Positions 8,666-17,027 of a stretch of 64,000 nt of DNA are shown here, piece by piece; positions within the stretch are counted from its first letter, which is position 1, and each line of letters opens with the position of its first letter. The notes beneath the pieces are model-generated. The model was not told where the DNA came from. It did no database searches and worked only from the letters and a program-made list of their open reading frames with translations. Both the position numbers and the translations under genes were made by a program. Source of the DNA: Solicola gregarius. Lineage in GTDB: Bacteria; Actinomycetota; Actinomycetes; Propionibacteriales; Nocardioidaceae. The DNA lies in assembly GCF_025790165.1 (NCBI RefSeq), contig NZ_CP094970.1, positions 4,836,001 to 4,900,000 of the forward strand, in the 5' to 3' direction.

Positions 8666-9397
8666 ATGCGCTTCACCTCTGAGACGTCGTCCGACGGCGT
8701 CACCCAACAGCTCTTCATCCTCGATCAGATCCCCGGCGTGCTGTGGACGCCGGAAGGTGCCACCGGCACGCATCCCCTTGTTTTGATGGGGCACGGCGGC
8801 GGGCAGCACAAGCTCGCACCCGACATCGTGGCCGGCGCGTACCGCTTCGTCGTCGAGTGCGGGTTCGCGGTAGCGGCGGTCGACGTACCCGGCCATGGCG
8901 ACCGGCCGACGGATCCGGAGTACGACCGGATCGCGACCGAGAACGCCGCTCGCATCGACGCCGGCGAGGAGGTGGCCCCGCTCGTCGCGAGCTTCCAGGC
9001 GCTCGTCGCCCGCCAGACCGTGCCGGAATGGCGAAGGGTCCTGGACGCGCTCCAGCAGCTCGAGCACGTCGGCACCGGCCCCGTGGGCTATTGGGGCGTG
9101 TGCTTGGGCTGCGGGCTCGGCGTCCCGTTCGTCGCCGCCGAACCCCGCGTTCGCGCGGCGGTGCTCGGCCTGGGTGGGGCACTGGCATCGGCAGAGCCCG
9201 CCGCGAGAATCACCGTCCCGGTTGAGTTCCTGCTGCAGTGGGACGACGAACGAGTGCCGCGGTCGGCGGGCTTGGCACTGTACGACGCGTTCGCCTCGAC
9301 AGAGAAGACGCTGCACGCCAACCCCGGCAAGCACGCCGAGACTCCGGCATTCGAGCTGGACAGCACGCTCCGGTTCTTCGCCCGGCACCTCGCCTAG
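8666..9397 (+). CDS. Alpha/beta hydrolase, dienelactone-hydrolase-like
   Basis: 243 residues with an alpha/beta hydrolase fold: oxyanion-hole region LVLMGHGGGQHK, then VDVPGHGDRP, and nucleophile elbow GYWGVCLGCGLGV. The elbow carries Cys where most esterases have Ser, as in dienelactone hydrolases. A C-terminal His (GKHAET) is the likely third triad member and an Asp near DDERVP the acid. Substrate unknown. ATG at 8666. A hairpin terminator follows at 9444-9467, before the convergent ABC transporter genes, so it is probably a single-gene unit. Confidence 0.75.
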   Translation: MRFTSETSSDGVTQQLFILDQIPGVLWTPEGATGTHPLVLMGHGGGQHKLAPDIVAGAYRFVVECGFAVAAVDVPGHGDRPTDPEYDRIATENAARIDAGEEVAPLVASFQALVARQTVPEWRRVLDALQQLEHVGTGPVGYWGVCLGCGLGVPFVAAEPRVRAAVLGLGGALASAEPAARITVPVEFLLQWDDERVPRSAGLALYDAFASTEKTLHANPGKHAETPAFELDSTLRFFARHLA

Positions 9398-9443
9398 CCG
9401 GCGCCTCGGGCTGCGCGGTGACCGTCGCGATCGAACGCGGGCT

Positions 9444-9467
9444 GCTCCCCTCCCCGAGGAGGGGAGC
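9444..9467. terminator. Hairpin terminator between convergent genes
   Basis: Perfect 10-bp stem (GCTCCCCTCC / GGAGGGGAGC) with a CCGA loop, 46 bp after the hydrolase stop and 7 bp beyond the end of the ABC permease on the other strand. It can serve both strands; there is no T-run. Confidence 0.7.
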
Positions 9468-9474
9468 GTACTGA

Positions 9475-10650
9475 TCAGTCCGCCTGGAGCTTGAACGCCT
9501 CGCGGTAGCCGATCGTGGTGCCCGTCTTGAGCAGCGTCCGCTCGTACAGCCGCGTCCCGATGCGTACGAAGGCGAACGCCGATGCGATCGTCACCACCAC
9601 CGCGACCGCGACCTGCCACATGGGCACGTCACCCTCGACCATCCGGCCGGGCATCAGCATGCTCGACACGACCGGCAGCATCGACACGACGGTCTTCACC
9701 TGCTCGCCGGCGAACACGGCGACCAGGTACGGCGCGAACAGGATCACCTGGCCGGGCAGAGTCGTGCTCTGTAGGTCCTGTTGACGGCTCGCGATCGACC
9801 CTGCCACCGACCAGAGACTTGCGAGCGTGACGAAGCCGAGCACGAAGAACAGCACGTACCACGCCGCGGCCGGTCCGACCCCGGACAGCAGGTCGGTTCG
9901 ACCGGTCGCCGCGAGGCCCGCGAGCCCGACCGCGACCACGAGCACCACCTGCGCGAGCCCGAGGAGCGTGTTGCCGACGACCTTGCCCCACAGCAGTGCC
10001 CGGATCGGCACCGCGGCCGCAAGGATCTCGACGACGCGACTCTCCTTCTCCTGTACGACGCTCTGCGAGATCATCATCCCGAAGCTCAACGCCGTTATGT
10101 AGAAGATCAATGCGAATGCGAAGGCGATGCCGGAGCGCGCATCCGAGGTGTCTGCGTCAGGGTCGAGGGAGCGTTCGTGCAGGCTCGTACCGGCCTGCAG
10201 GGCCTTCAGGTCGACGCCTTGCTGCTGCGCGTTGGCCTCGACACCCGCCTTCGAGACGGCGGTCGCGAGGGCCGTGTGCAGCGTGTCGTCGGCGGTGTCC
10301 TCCGCGACCAGCTCATAGCCGTCGTCCGCCGGGAGCAGTGCGACATCGACGTCGCCGTCGCGTACGGCCCGTTCTGCGTCGTCGGCCGTGTCGTACGGCT
10401 TGGCGGACACGGAGTCGTCGGAGTCGTCGGCCTCGACGATCGCGCTCGCGGCCTTCGCGGTGGTCGTGCCCTGGTCGTCGATGACTGCCACGTCGTACGT
10501 CGTCGCCTTGCCGCCGACGAACTGCATGATGACGAAGATCGCGACGATGACGAGCAGCATGAACGCCGTACCGCCGAGGAATCCCTTGTCTCGCAGGCGC
10601 GTACTGACCTCTCGACCGGCAACGATCCGCCAGGCTGCATCGTTTCTCAT
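9475..10650 (-). CDS. ABC-2 type transporter permease (NatB-like)
   Basis: 391 residues. One transmembrane helix near residues 25-45, a large extracytoplasmic domain (about 50-175), then five or so membrane segments from about 180 to 375: the plan of ABC-2 exporters such as NatB. SQSVVQEKESRVVEILAAAVP is the conserved cytoplasmic loop of this group. Its ATG overlaps the stop of the ATPase gene upstream by 4 bp, so the two are translationally coupled into one exporter. Substrate unknown (Na+, drugs or peptides are known for relatives). Confidence 0.85.
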   Translation of the reverse strand: MRNDAAWRIVAGREVSTRLRDKGFLGGTAFMLLVIVAIFVIMQFVGGKATTYDVAVIDDQGTTTAKAASAIVEADDSDDSVSAKPYDTADDAERAVRDGDVDVALLPADDGYELVAEDTADDTLHTALATAVSKAGVEANAQQQGVDLKALQAGTSLHERSLDPDADTSDARSGIAFAFALIFYITALSFGMMISQSVVQEKESRVVEILAAAVPIRALLWGKVVGNTLLGLAQVVLVVAVGLAGLAATGRTDLLSGVGPAAAWYVLFFVLGFVTLASLWSVAGSIASRQQDLQSTTLPGQVILFAPYLVAVFAGEQVKTVVSMLPVVSSMLMPGRMVEGDVPMWQVAVAVVVTIASAFAFVRIGTRLYERTLLKTGTTIGYREAFKLQAD

Positions 10651-11531
10651 GCCGCGACCACCTCCGAGAAGAGCTCCGACAGCGGCTGCACCGAACGGGC
10701 GAACTCGATCACCTTCTCGCGAGCGACGAGCGCCTGGAGTACGTCGGCCGGCACGCTGCCGTCGAGCTCGATCAGCGCGGACGGACCGTCGACGTCGAGC
10801 ACTCGTACGCCGGCGACATCGCGCAACCAGGCCGCGTCACCCGACTCGAGTACGACGCGATAGCGCTCGGACTCGGTCGAGCGGAGCTCGTCCTTCGACC
10901 CGCTGGCGACAACAGCGCCGTCGGACAGGATGATCAGGTCGTCGCACAGCCGCTCGACGAGCTCGAGCTGGTGGCTGGAGAACAGCAGCGGCACGGTCGG
11001 CGCGACCTCGACCCGCAGCAGCTCGACCATCGACTCGACCGCGATCGGATCGAGTCCGCTGAACGGCTCGTCGAGGATCAGCGCGACCGGCTCGTGGATG
11101 AGCGCCGTCGCGATCTGGACCCGCTGCTGGTTCCCGAGTGACAGCGTGTCGAGCAGATCGCCGGACCGCCCGTCGATGCCGAGATGGCTCAGCAGGTGCA
11201 TCGCGCGCTCCTCCCCCGCGGCCGGGCTGTAGCCGTGCAGGCGGGCGAAGTAGACGAGCTGGTCGAGCACCTTCATCCGCGGGTAGAGGCCGCGCTCCTC
11301 CGGCATGTAGCCGAACCTCCGGCGCAGCTCGGTCGTCGCCTGTTCGCCGTCCCACAGCACTTCGCCGGCCGTTGGAGCGAGCACGCCGACCATGATCCGC
11401 ATCGTGGTCGTCTTCCCGGCGCCGTTCGCGCCGACGAACCCGGTGATCCGCCCCGCACGTACGTCGAAGGAGACGTCATCGAGCACCGTGATGTCGCCGT
11501 ATCGTCTGGTCAGCTGTCGCACACTCAACAT
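10647..11531 (-). CDS. ABC transporter ATP-binding protein (NatA-like)
   Basis: 294 residues. Walker A GANGAGKTT at about 35-43, signature LSLGNQQRVQ, Walker B ALILDEPFSGLD, H-loop in LLFSSHQLELVE: a complete ATPase. The roughly 70-residue C-terminal extension is typical of ATPases paired with ABC-2 permeases (DUF4162-like). ATG at 11531 chosen because MLSVRQLTRRYG is the normal domain start; upstream codons in frame do not look coding. Partner permease lies immediately downstream (ATGA overlap). Confidence 0.9.
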   Translation of the reverse strand: MLSVRQLTRRYGDITVLDDVSFDVRAGRITGFVGANGAGKTTTMRIMVGVLAPTAGEVLWDGEQATTELRRRFGYMPEERGLYPRMKVLDQLVYFARLHGYSPAAGEERAMHLLSHLGIDGRSGDLLDTLSLGNQQRVQIATALIHEPVALILDEPFSGLDPIAVESMVELLRVEVAPTVPLLFSSHQLELVERLCDDLIILSDGAVVASGSKDELRSTESERYRVVLESGDAAWLRDVAGVRVLDVDGPSALIELDGSVPADVLQALVAREKVIEFARSVQPLSELFSEVVAA

Positions 11532-11605
11532 GGCACCGACGCTATTGGGTTCCGCGCCGTGCGTCGTCAGCCTGCGGATTGACCTTGCGCATCCGCCTCC
11601 GGACG

Positions 11606-11661
11606 GACGCACGAATGGTCCTTTGACCGGCTGGGGGCGGTCAAAGGACCATTCTTGCGTC
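11606..11661. terminator. Long stem-loop terminator (related to the one at 12677-12732)
   Basis: 24-bp arms at 11606-11629 and 11638-11661 with one mismatch and an 8-nt loop; the core is GAATGGTCCTTTGACCG and its complement. It begins 2 bp beyond the stop codon of the minus-strand gene at 11664-12602, so it probably terminates that gene. A near copy sits at the other side of the same gene. Confidence 0.75.
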
Positions 11662-11663
11662 GG

Positions 11664-12602
11664 TCAGCCGCGCCAACCGCCGCGGCGAAGCATGCGAACG
11701 AGTTGATCCCCGACTCGATCGGACAGGTGACGGACCGCGAACGAGCTGAACACGAGCACTCGAGGTCCAACGATCGTGATCTCGTTGATGCGTGCGAGGT
11801 CTGACTCCCACTGCACGACCTGCAGATGGGGTAGGCCGTGGATCTCACAGGCGGTGTCGTACGTGCGCCACTCGACGTCAAGATAGTAGCGGCCGTCGTC
11901 GCGCTGAACCTTCGTCTGCCTGCTCGGTTCGGGAAGGTGCAGGCCCGCGCGGAGCATGTCGAAGTCCCGCTCCGGAAGCGACTGGATGCCGCCGGCAACA
12001 TCGAGGACCGACTCGACGATCAGCGCACGATGTCGACACTGGCCGCGGCGCTGCAGCGCTTCGCGGAAGTGGCGGGGAGTCGCCATCCGTTGCTGCCCGA
12101 CAGCGAGGATGACGGCGCGCGCCCGCTTCTGCATCGAGGCCGGGGTCCAGCTGGCCTCGTCGATGGCCGCTCGGGCAGGGCGGTGCCGCGGCGGCCGGTG
12201 GAGCGGGTGTACGTCGCGCTCGTCGAGGTACTCCGACCAGTGCAGCTCGACTGCGTCGTACGAGTGGCGCTTGGTGCCCAGCGGCTGCACGACGCGCGGG
12301 AGTTCGAGGTCGGTCTGCAGGCCGGTGAAGCCTTCGCAACGCAAGGCAGTGAGCCCGCCGAGGACCGAGCCGCGGGCACAGGCCAGCAGCGCGACCCAAT
12401 GATGCTGCGCAGGCGATAGTGGGCCATTGTGCAAGACGACGACACCACGGGCGGGCCGATGCCAGCGGCCGCGTCCCACCTCGTTCTGCACGCGGTGCCG
12501 ACCGAAGAGCGCCGTTGCCTGCCAGGTGGACAGCACACCGTCCTGGTCGGTGGCAACGGTCTCCGACACGGCCCGCGCGGCAGCAGCGATCTGCGTAGGC
12601 AT
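11664..12602 (-). CDS. AbiEi/DUF559-like protein (type IV antitoxin-like N-terminus, endonuclease-like C-terminus)
   Basis: 312 residues. The N-terminal part (QDGVLSTWQATALFGR, then GRWHRPARGVVVLHNGPLS) resembles the winged-helix AbiEi-type antitoxin domain. The C-terminal part (KVQRDDGRYYLDVEW, then CEIHGLPHLQ) resembles the DUF559/Vsr-fold region common in actinobacterial proteins of this class. Function unknown; such proteins are numerous in actinobacteria and rarely sit with a toxin partner, and none is seen here. ATG at 12602; a GTG three codons upstream is an alternative. It stands alone between two related long hairpins. Confidence 0.6.
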   Translation of the reverse strand: MPTQIAAAARAVSETVATDQDGVLSTWQATALFGRHRVQNEVGRGRWHRPARGVVVLHNGPLSPAQHHWVALLACARGSVLGGLTALRCEGFTGLQTDLELPRVVQPLGTKRHSYDAVELHWSEYLDERDVHPLHRPPRHRPARAAIDEASWTPASMQKRARAVILAVGQQRMATPRHFREALQRRGQCRHRALIVESVLDVAGGIQSLPERDFDMLRAGLHLPEPSRQTKVQRDDGRYYLDVEWRTYDTACEIHGLPHLQVVQWESDLARINEITIVGPRVLVFSSFAVRHLSDRVGDQLVRMLRRGGWRG

Positions 12603-12676
12603 GCGTGCCACCCTGCCGCCCCGCGAGATGGAGCAACAGAGGCCCATCGCAAGCTGTGGATACGCAGTCCCTCGCC

Positions 12677-12732
12677 GACGCGAGAATGGTCTTTTGGCCG
12701 GCCAGAGGCGGTCAAAAGACCATTCTCGTGTC
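12677..12732. terminator. Long stem-loop terminator (sister of 11606-11661)
   Basis: 24-bp arms at 12677-12700 and 12709-12732, two mismatches (both can pair as G-U in RNA), 8-nt loop. The core GAATGGTCTTTTGGCCG is almost that of the hairpin at 11606-11661. It starts 16 bp past the stop of the response regulator, whose transcript it likely ends. Confidence 0.75.
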
Positions 12733-12748
12733 TGCCGCGCGGCCCGGC

Positions 12749-13426
12749 TCAGCCGCCTTGCGGCGCGACCAAACCGGACTCGTACGCCGCGACGACCGCC
12801 TTGACCCGGTCGCGCACGTCGAGCTTCATCAGGATCCGCGAGACGTGGGTCTTCACCGTGGCCTCGCCGAGTACGAGCTCGGCCGCGATCTCTGCGTTGC
12901 TCAGGCCGCGCGCCATCAGCACGAGTACGTCGCGTTCGCGTTCGGTCAGCTCCGCCATCCGGTCCGCGTCGCGTACGACCTGCCCGGGCGTGCGGGCGAA
13001 GCGCGTGATCACCCGCTGGGTGACCTCAGGCGCCAGCAGGGCATAGCCGTCCGCGATCGACCGGATCGCCGAGACGAGATCGTCCGGGTCGCTGTTCTTG
13101 AGCAGGAACCCGCTCGCGCCCGCCTGCAGCGACTCGAAGAGGTACTCGTCGCTGTCGAACGTGGTCAGGATGACGACCTTCGGCTCGCACGTACGCGCGA
13201 CGATCTCACGGGTCGCCTCGATGCCATCCATGCCGGGCATCTGCACGTCCATCAGCACGACGTCCGGCTCGTCACGGATCGTCGCCTCGATCGCCTCGCG
13301 GCCGTCGGCGACCTCGCCGATGACCTCGATGTCGTCCTCGACCGAGAGGATCATCCGGAACCCCGCACGGATGAGGTCCTGGTCGTCGACCAGGAGTACC
13401 CGGATCGGCCCGCCGTCATCGGTCAT
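12749..13426 (-). CDS. NarL/LuxR-family response regulator
   Basis: 225 residues: receiver domain (acidic pair at about 14-15, phospho-acceptor Asp about residue 60 in VLMDVQMPG, Thr in VVILTTF, Lys in GFLLKNS) and a C-terminal LuxR-type HTH (LTERERDVLVLMARG, then SNAEIAAELVLGEATVKTHVSRI). ATG at 13426 after GGAGGA, overlapping the kinase stop by 4 bp. The partner is the kinase immediately upstream. Target genes are unknown. Confidence 0.92.
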   Translation of the reverse strand: MTDDGGPIRVLLVDDQDLIRAGFRMILSVEDDIEVIGEVADGREAIEATIRDEPDVVLMDVQMPGMDGIEATREIVARTCEPKVVILTTFDSDEYLFESLQAGASGFLLKNSDPDDLVSAIRSIADGYALLAPEVTQRVITRFARTPGQVVRDADRMAELTERERDVLVLMARGLSNAEIAAELVLGEATVKTHVSRILMKLDVRDRVKAVVAAYESGLVAPQGG

Positions 13427-14709
13427 CGTGCTTCCTCCAACGGCAGGCGTACGCGTACTCGGAACCCACCACTCGGACGCGGCCCGATCTCGGACTCGCC
13501 GCGATGCAGCTGGGCGCGTTCCTTGATGCCCTGTAGGCCCCAGCCGCCCTCGCGTACAACGGCCGTCTTACGCGGCGACCCGTCGTCGGTGACCTCGACC
13601 TCGACGCGGCGCGTTGAGTCCTCCGACAGGTACCGCAGGACGACTCTGGCCGTCGTCGCGGTGGAGTGCGCGCGTACGTTCGACAGCGCCTCCTGCACCG
13701 TGCGGTAGATCGACAGGCCGGCGGTGCCGGAGATGTCGAACGGTTCACCCACGACGCCGAGCTCGACCGTGGGGCCCTCGCCGGACGTCTCGGACACGAG
13801 CCGCTCGAGGTCGTCGATGCCCGGCTGAGGAGACCGGTCGCCGCCCACGTGCGCGGCGACATCGGCGTCGTACGCGCGGAGCAGCCCGACCAGCTGGTGC
13901 ATCTCCGAGACCGCCGTACGACTGGAGCCCTCGATCGTCCGCAGAGCGTCGGACGCCGACTCGGGCGCGCGGTCCAGCAGCCGTCGTGCGCCCGCGGCCT
14001 GTACGCCGATGCTGCTGACGTGGTGCGCGACCACGTCGTGCAGCTCGCGCGCGATGCGTACGCGCTCCTCGGCGACGGCCCGGCGAGCATTCGACTCCTG
14101 CTCCAGGCGCAGCCGCTCGGCGTACGCCTGCAGCTCCTCGCGTTGGCGAGCGCCGCGCCACGACACGAGGCCGAATGCGATCGCACCGAAGAAGTAGACG
14201 ACGTTCGCGCCGATCTGGTAGACGGCGAGCGCGATGAGGGGCGAGAAGATGCCGACCGTCGGCATCCCGGCGCCGTAGTCCTCGACGGCGAACTGCCAGA
14301 CGACCCAGACGAACATCCCGATGACGACCAGGGCCGAGGTCCAGCGCAGGGCCGGCCGGTTCCGCGACCACGCCCATGCCGAGTACATCGCCAGGAACTG
14401 GCAGATCTGGACGGGCAGCGAGATGCCGAAGTACGGCGCACGGTGACCGACCGCGAAGAACAGTAGCGCCGAGAGTACGAGCACGCTCAGCGGGAACGTG
14501 CGGCGTACGCAGAGGACGAGCCCGAGCGCGGCCGACCAGAGGTACGCCTCGATGTCGTTCCAGCCGAGCTCCGCGGTCGGGTTGGCGCTGTGCAGCAGCT
14601 CGATCGCGAGCGCGCTCAGCGCCGCCAGCGATACGCCGACGACGACGTCGTTGCGCCGCTCACGCGGCGTCGGCCGGTCGCGGAGCCAGGTCTCACGGTT
14701 CGTCGCCAC
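13423..14709 (-). CDS. Sensor histidine kinase, HisKA_3 type
   Basis: About 428 residues. Several hydrophobic segments in the first 190 residues form a membrane sensor without a large outside domain. The dimerisation/phosphoacceptor box is [15 protein letters not shown] (His after LHDVV), and the ATPase has an N-box ([12 protein letters not shown]) and a G-box ([13 protein letters not shown]). Cognate of the response regulator downstream. GTG at 14709 chosen for an AGGG 8 nt upstream; a GTG at 14730 is also in frame but lacks a ribosome site. Divergent from lipA with a gap of about 38 bp. Confidence 0.88.
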   Translation of the reverse strand: MATNRETWLRDRPTPRERRNDVVVGVSLAALSALAIELLHSANPTAELGWNDIEAYLWSAALGLVLCVRRTFPLSVLVLSALLFFAVGHRAPYFGISLPVQICQFLAMYSAWAWSRNRPALRWTSALVVIGMFVWVVWQFAVEDYGAGMPTVGIFSPLIALAVYQIGANVVYFFGAIAFGLVSWRGARQREELQAYAERLRLEQESNARRAVAEERVRIARELHDVVAHHVSSIGVQAAGARRLLDRAPESASDALRTIEGSSRTAVSEMHQLVGLLRAYDADVAAHVGGDRSPQPGIDDLERLVSETSGEGPTVELGVVGEPFDISGTAGLSIYRTVQEALSNVRAHSTATTARVVLRYLSEDSTRRVEVEVTDDGSPRKTAVVREGGWGLQGIKERAQLHRGESEIGPRPSGGFRVRVRLPLEEAR

Positions 14710-14747
14710 CCGCCCGACCCTACCGACCACCGCGTACGCTGGTCCGC

Positions 14748-15695
14748 GTGACTATCGCACCTGACGGCCGCAAGATGCTCCGCCTCGAGGTACGCAACAG
14801 CCAGACTCCGATCGAGAAGAAGCCGGAGTGGATCAAGACCCGCGCGAAGATGGGTCCGCAGTACCGGGAGCTACAGGATCTCGTGAAGAGCGAGGGTCTC
14901 CACACAGTCTGTCAGGAGGCCGGCTGTCCGAACATCTACGAATGCTGGGAAGACCGCGAGGCGACGTTCCTGATCGGCGGCGAGCAGTGCACCCGGCGGT
15001 GCGACTTCTGCCAGATCGACACCGGCAAGCCGGCCGACCTCGACCGCGACGAGCCGCGCAGAGTCGCCGAGAGCGTCCAGCAGATGCAGCTGCGCTACTC
15101 CACCATCACCGGTGTCGCACGCGACGACCTGCCCGACGGCGGCGCCTGGCTGTACGCCGAGACGGTGCGCCAGATCCACGAGCTCAACCCCGACACCGGC
15201 GTCGAGAACCTCATCCCCGACTTCAACGGCGAGCCCGATCTCCTCGAGCAGGTCTTCGACTCGCTGCCCGAGGTGCTGGCGCACAACGTCGAGACCGTTC
15301 CGCGCATCTTCAAGCGGATCCGGCCCGCGTTCCGCTACGACCGCTCGCTCGACGTGCTGCGCCAGGCGCGCGCGTACGGGCTGGTGACGAAGTCGAACCT
15401 CATCCTCGGCATGGGTGAGGAGCGCTCCGAGGTCTCGCAGGCGATGCGTGACCTGTACGACGCCGGCTGCGAGCTGCTGACCATCACGCAGTACCTCCGG
15501 CCGTCGCCGCGGCACCATCCGGTGGAGCGGTGGGTCAAGCCCGAGGAGTTCGTCGAGCTCAAGGACGAGGCCGACGAGATCGGCTTCGCCGGTGTCATGT
15601 CGGGGCCTCTCGTACGCTCCTCGTACCGCGCGGGCCGGCTCTACCAGCAGGCGATCGAGGCACGCGGCGAGCAGAACGAGGCCGCGAGCGCGTAG
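14748..15695 (+). CDS. lipA: Lipoyl synthase
   Basis: 315 residues. A radical-SAM enzyme that inserts two sulfurs into octanoyl-lysine on lipoyl domains. Auxiliary cluster motif [13 protein letters not shown] (C-x5-C-x5-C) near residue 50, radical SAM motif CTRRCDFC (C-x3-C-x2-C) about residue 80, and the C-terminal RSSY serine ligand in [14 protein letters not shown] start at 14748. Works after LipB; both serve the E2 subunit at the left end. Followed after 9 bp by the DUF4191 gene. Confidence 0.97.
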   Translation: MTIAPDGRKMLRLEVRNSQTPIEKKPEWIKTRAKMGPQYRELQDLVKSEGLHTVCQEAGCPNIYECWEDREATFLIGGEQCTRRCDFCQIDTGKPADLDRDEPRRVAESVQQMQLRYSTITGVARDDLPDGGAWLYAETVRQIHELNPDTGVENLIPDFNGEPDLLEQVFDSLPEVLAHNVETVPRIFKRIRPAFRYDRSLDVLRQARAYGLVTKSNLILGMGEERSEVSQAMRDLYDAGCELLTITQYLRPSPRHHPVERWVKPEEFVELKDEADEIGFAGVMSGPLVRSSYRAGRLYQQAIEARGEQNEAASA

Positions 15696-15704
15696 GCTTG
15701 GACC

Positions 15705-16397
15705 ATGTCCACTCCCGCCGCAGAGCCCCCGAAGGGACGGCTGCGCCAGATCGCGCAGGCGTACCGCATCACCAAGCGCTCCGAGAGGTTCATCGGTCTA
15801 CGCCTGCTGGCGTGGTTCGTCGTCGTCGGAGGCATCTTCGGCGCTCTCGGCTACGTCATCATGGGGCTGTGGCTGGCGATCCCGCTGGCCATCCTGACGG
15901 GCTTCCTGGCCGCGGTGATCGTGTTCGGCCGGCGCGCCGAGAAGGCCGCGTACGCCCAGATCGACGGGCAGGTGGGGGCCGCCGCGGGTGCGCTGCAGAT
16001 GCTGAAGCGCGGCTGGCACGTGAAGACGGCCGTCGCGTTCACCAAGAACCAAGACGTGCTGCACCGGGTCGTCGGCCGGCCCGGCATCATCCTCGTCGGC
16101 GAGGGCGTACCCACGCGCGTACGCAACCTGCTCGCGGCCGAGAAGAAGAAGCACGCGCGGGTGGCCGGCGGGGTGCCGATCATCGATATCGTCGTTGGCG
16201 ACGATGACGGCCAGGTGAAGATCCCGAAGCTGATCAAGCACATCCAGAAGCTGCCGAAGTCGACGACGCCGGCCGAGATCACCGAGCTGATGCAGCGGCT
16301 GCGCGCCCTCGACGCGATGCGCCCGCAGGCGCCGGTGCCGCACGGCCCGGTCCCGACCTCGATGAAGGGCGCCCGCAAGCTGATGCAGGGCCGCTGA
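15705..16397 (+). CDS. DUF4191 membrane protein
   Basis: 230 residues with two adjacent transmembrane helices at about 31-75 and a soluble, basic C-terminal part; matches the DUF4191 family found next to lipA across actinobacteria. No function is established. Starts 9 bp after lipA, so it is co-transcribed. A long perfect hairpin ends the unit at 16425-16492. Confidence 0.85.
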   Translation: MSTPAAEPPKGRLRQIAQAYRITKRSERFIGLRLLAWFVVVGGIFGALGYVIMGLWLAIPLAILTGFLAAVIVFGRRAEKAAYAQIDGQVGAAAGALQMLKRGWHVKTAVAFTKNQDVLHRVVGRPGIILVGEGVPTRVRNLLAAEKKKHARVAGGVPIIDIVVGDDDGQVKIPKLIKHIQKLPKSTTPAEITELMQRLRALDAMRPQAPVPHGPVPTSMKGARKLMQGR

Positions 16398-16424
16398 GGT
16401 ATCCCGCACCCGCCGCCGCCCGCG

Positions 16425-16492
16425 CCCGCTGGGCCGCACGTTTCGGCCCTGCCGGATCCGTTCGGCGCGGCCGAAACGTGCGGCCCAGCGGG
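16425..16492. terminator. Long perfect bidirectional terminator hairpin
   Basis: Perfect 24-bp arms (16425-16448 and 16469-16492) with a 20-nt loop, in the 108-bp gap between the convergent DUF4191 and RDD genes. The stem contains GGCCGCACGTTTCGGCC. Position and strength indicate a terminator for both strands; there is no T-run. Confidence 0.85.
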
Positions 16493-16505
16493 TGCGGCCT
16501 CGCGG

Positions 16506-16883
16506 TCAGCGGCGTACGGCGATGGACCCGACCGCTCGGTCGTGCAGCCCGCGTCGGCGCTCGTCGTTGATCAGCGGCGGGATGATCACGCAGATCAGCG
16601 CGGTACGTACGGCCGCGCGCAGCGGATCGAGCTGGGCACCGTCGACGCGTACGATCTTGACGCCCGCGATGCGCTGGCCGATCGAGTAGCCGAGCAGCCC
16701 GGTGAGCACCGAGACCTCGACGAAGAACGCGAGCAGGTTCCACCACGAGCTGGTGTTCGACTCCCAGATCGGCGTGCCCGCGATCGCGGACACGGTCAGC
16801 AGCGCGACGAACCAGTCGATGAACAGCGCGATGATCCGGCGCGGCCAGCCCGCGGCCTGCAGCGCTTGGGCACTTTCGGACAC
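16506..16883 (-). CDS. RDD-family membrane protein
   Basis: 125 residues, three hydrophobic segments. The RDD signature is seen as [15 protein letters not shown] near the N-terminus (Arg and Asp) and [14 protein letters not shown] in the middle. The family is of uncertain role (some members are Na+/H+ antiporters). Commonly found beside glnA in actinobacteria. Divergent from glnA. Confidence 0.85.
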   Translation of the reverse strand: MSESAQALQAAGWPRRIIALFIDWFVALLTVSAIAGTPIWESNTSSWWNLLAFFVEVSVLTGLLGYSIGQRIAGVKIVRVDGAQLDPLRAAVRTALICVIIPPLINDERRRGLHDRAVGSIAVRR

Positions 16884-16916
16884 GCTGCGACACTATCGCG
16901 GGCGTCCTCGGCCTCC

Positions 16917-16954
16917 GTAACATGGGCGAAACACCCGAGTCATGGTCGAGAAAC
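16917..16954 (+). promoter_or_regulatory. GlnR binding box upstream of glnA
   Basis: Four half-sites in exact register: GTAAC (16917-16921), 6 bp, GAAAC (16928-16932), 6 bp, GTCAT (16939-16943), 6 bp, GAAAC (16950-16954). This fits the actinobacterial GlnR consensus a1-b1-a2-b2 (gTnAc-n6-GaAAc repeated), with one deviation in a2. It lies 73 bp before the glnA start, so glnA is very likely under nitrogen control by GlnR. Confidence 0.85.
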
Positions 16955-17027
16955 GGCGTCGCCGTACGTTCGAGTGGCAACGCCACCACGATTCGATGGA
17001 ACGCCCCGGGCGGGGCGAGGAGGCCAC

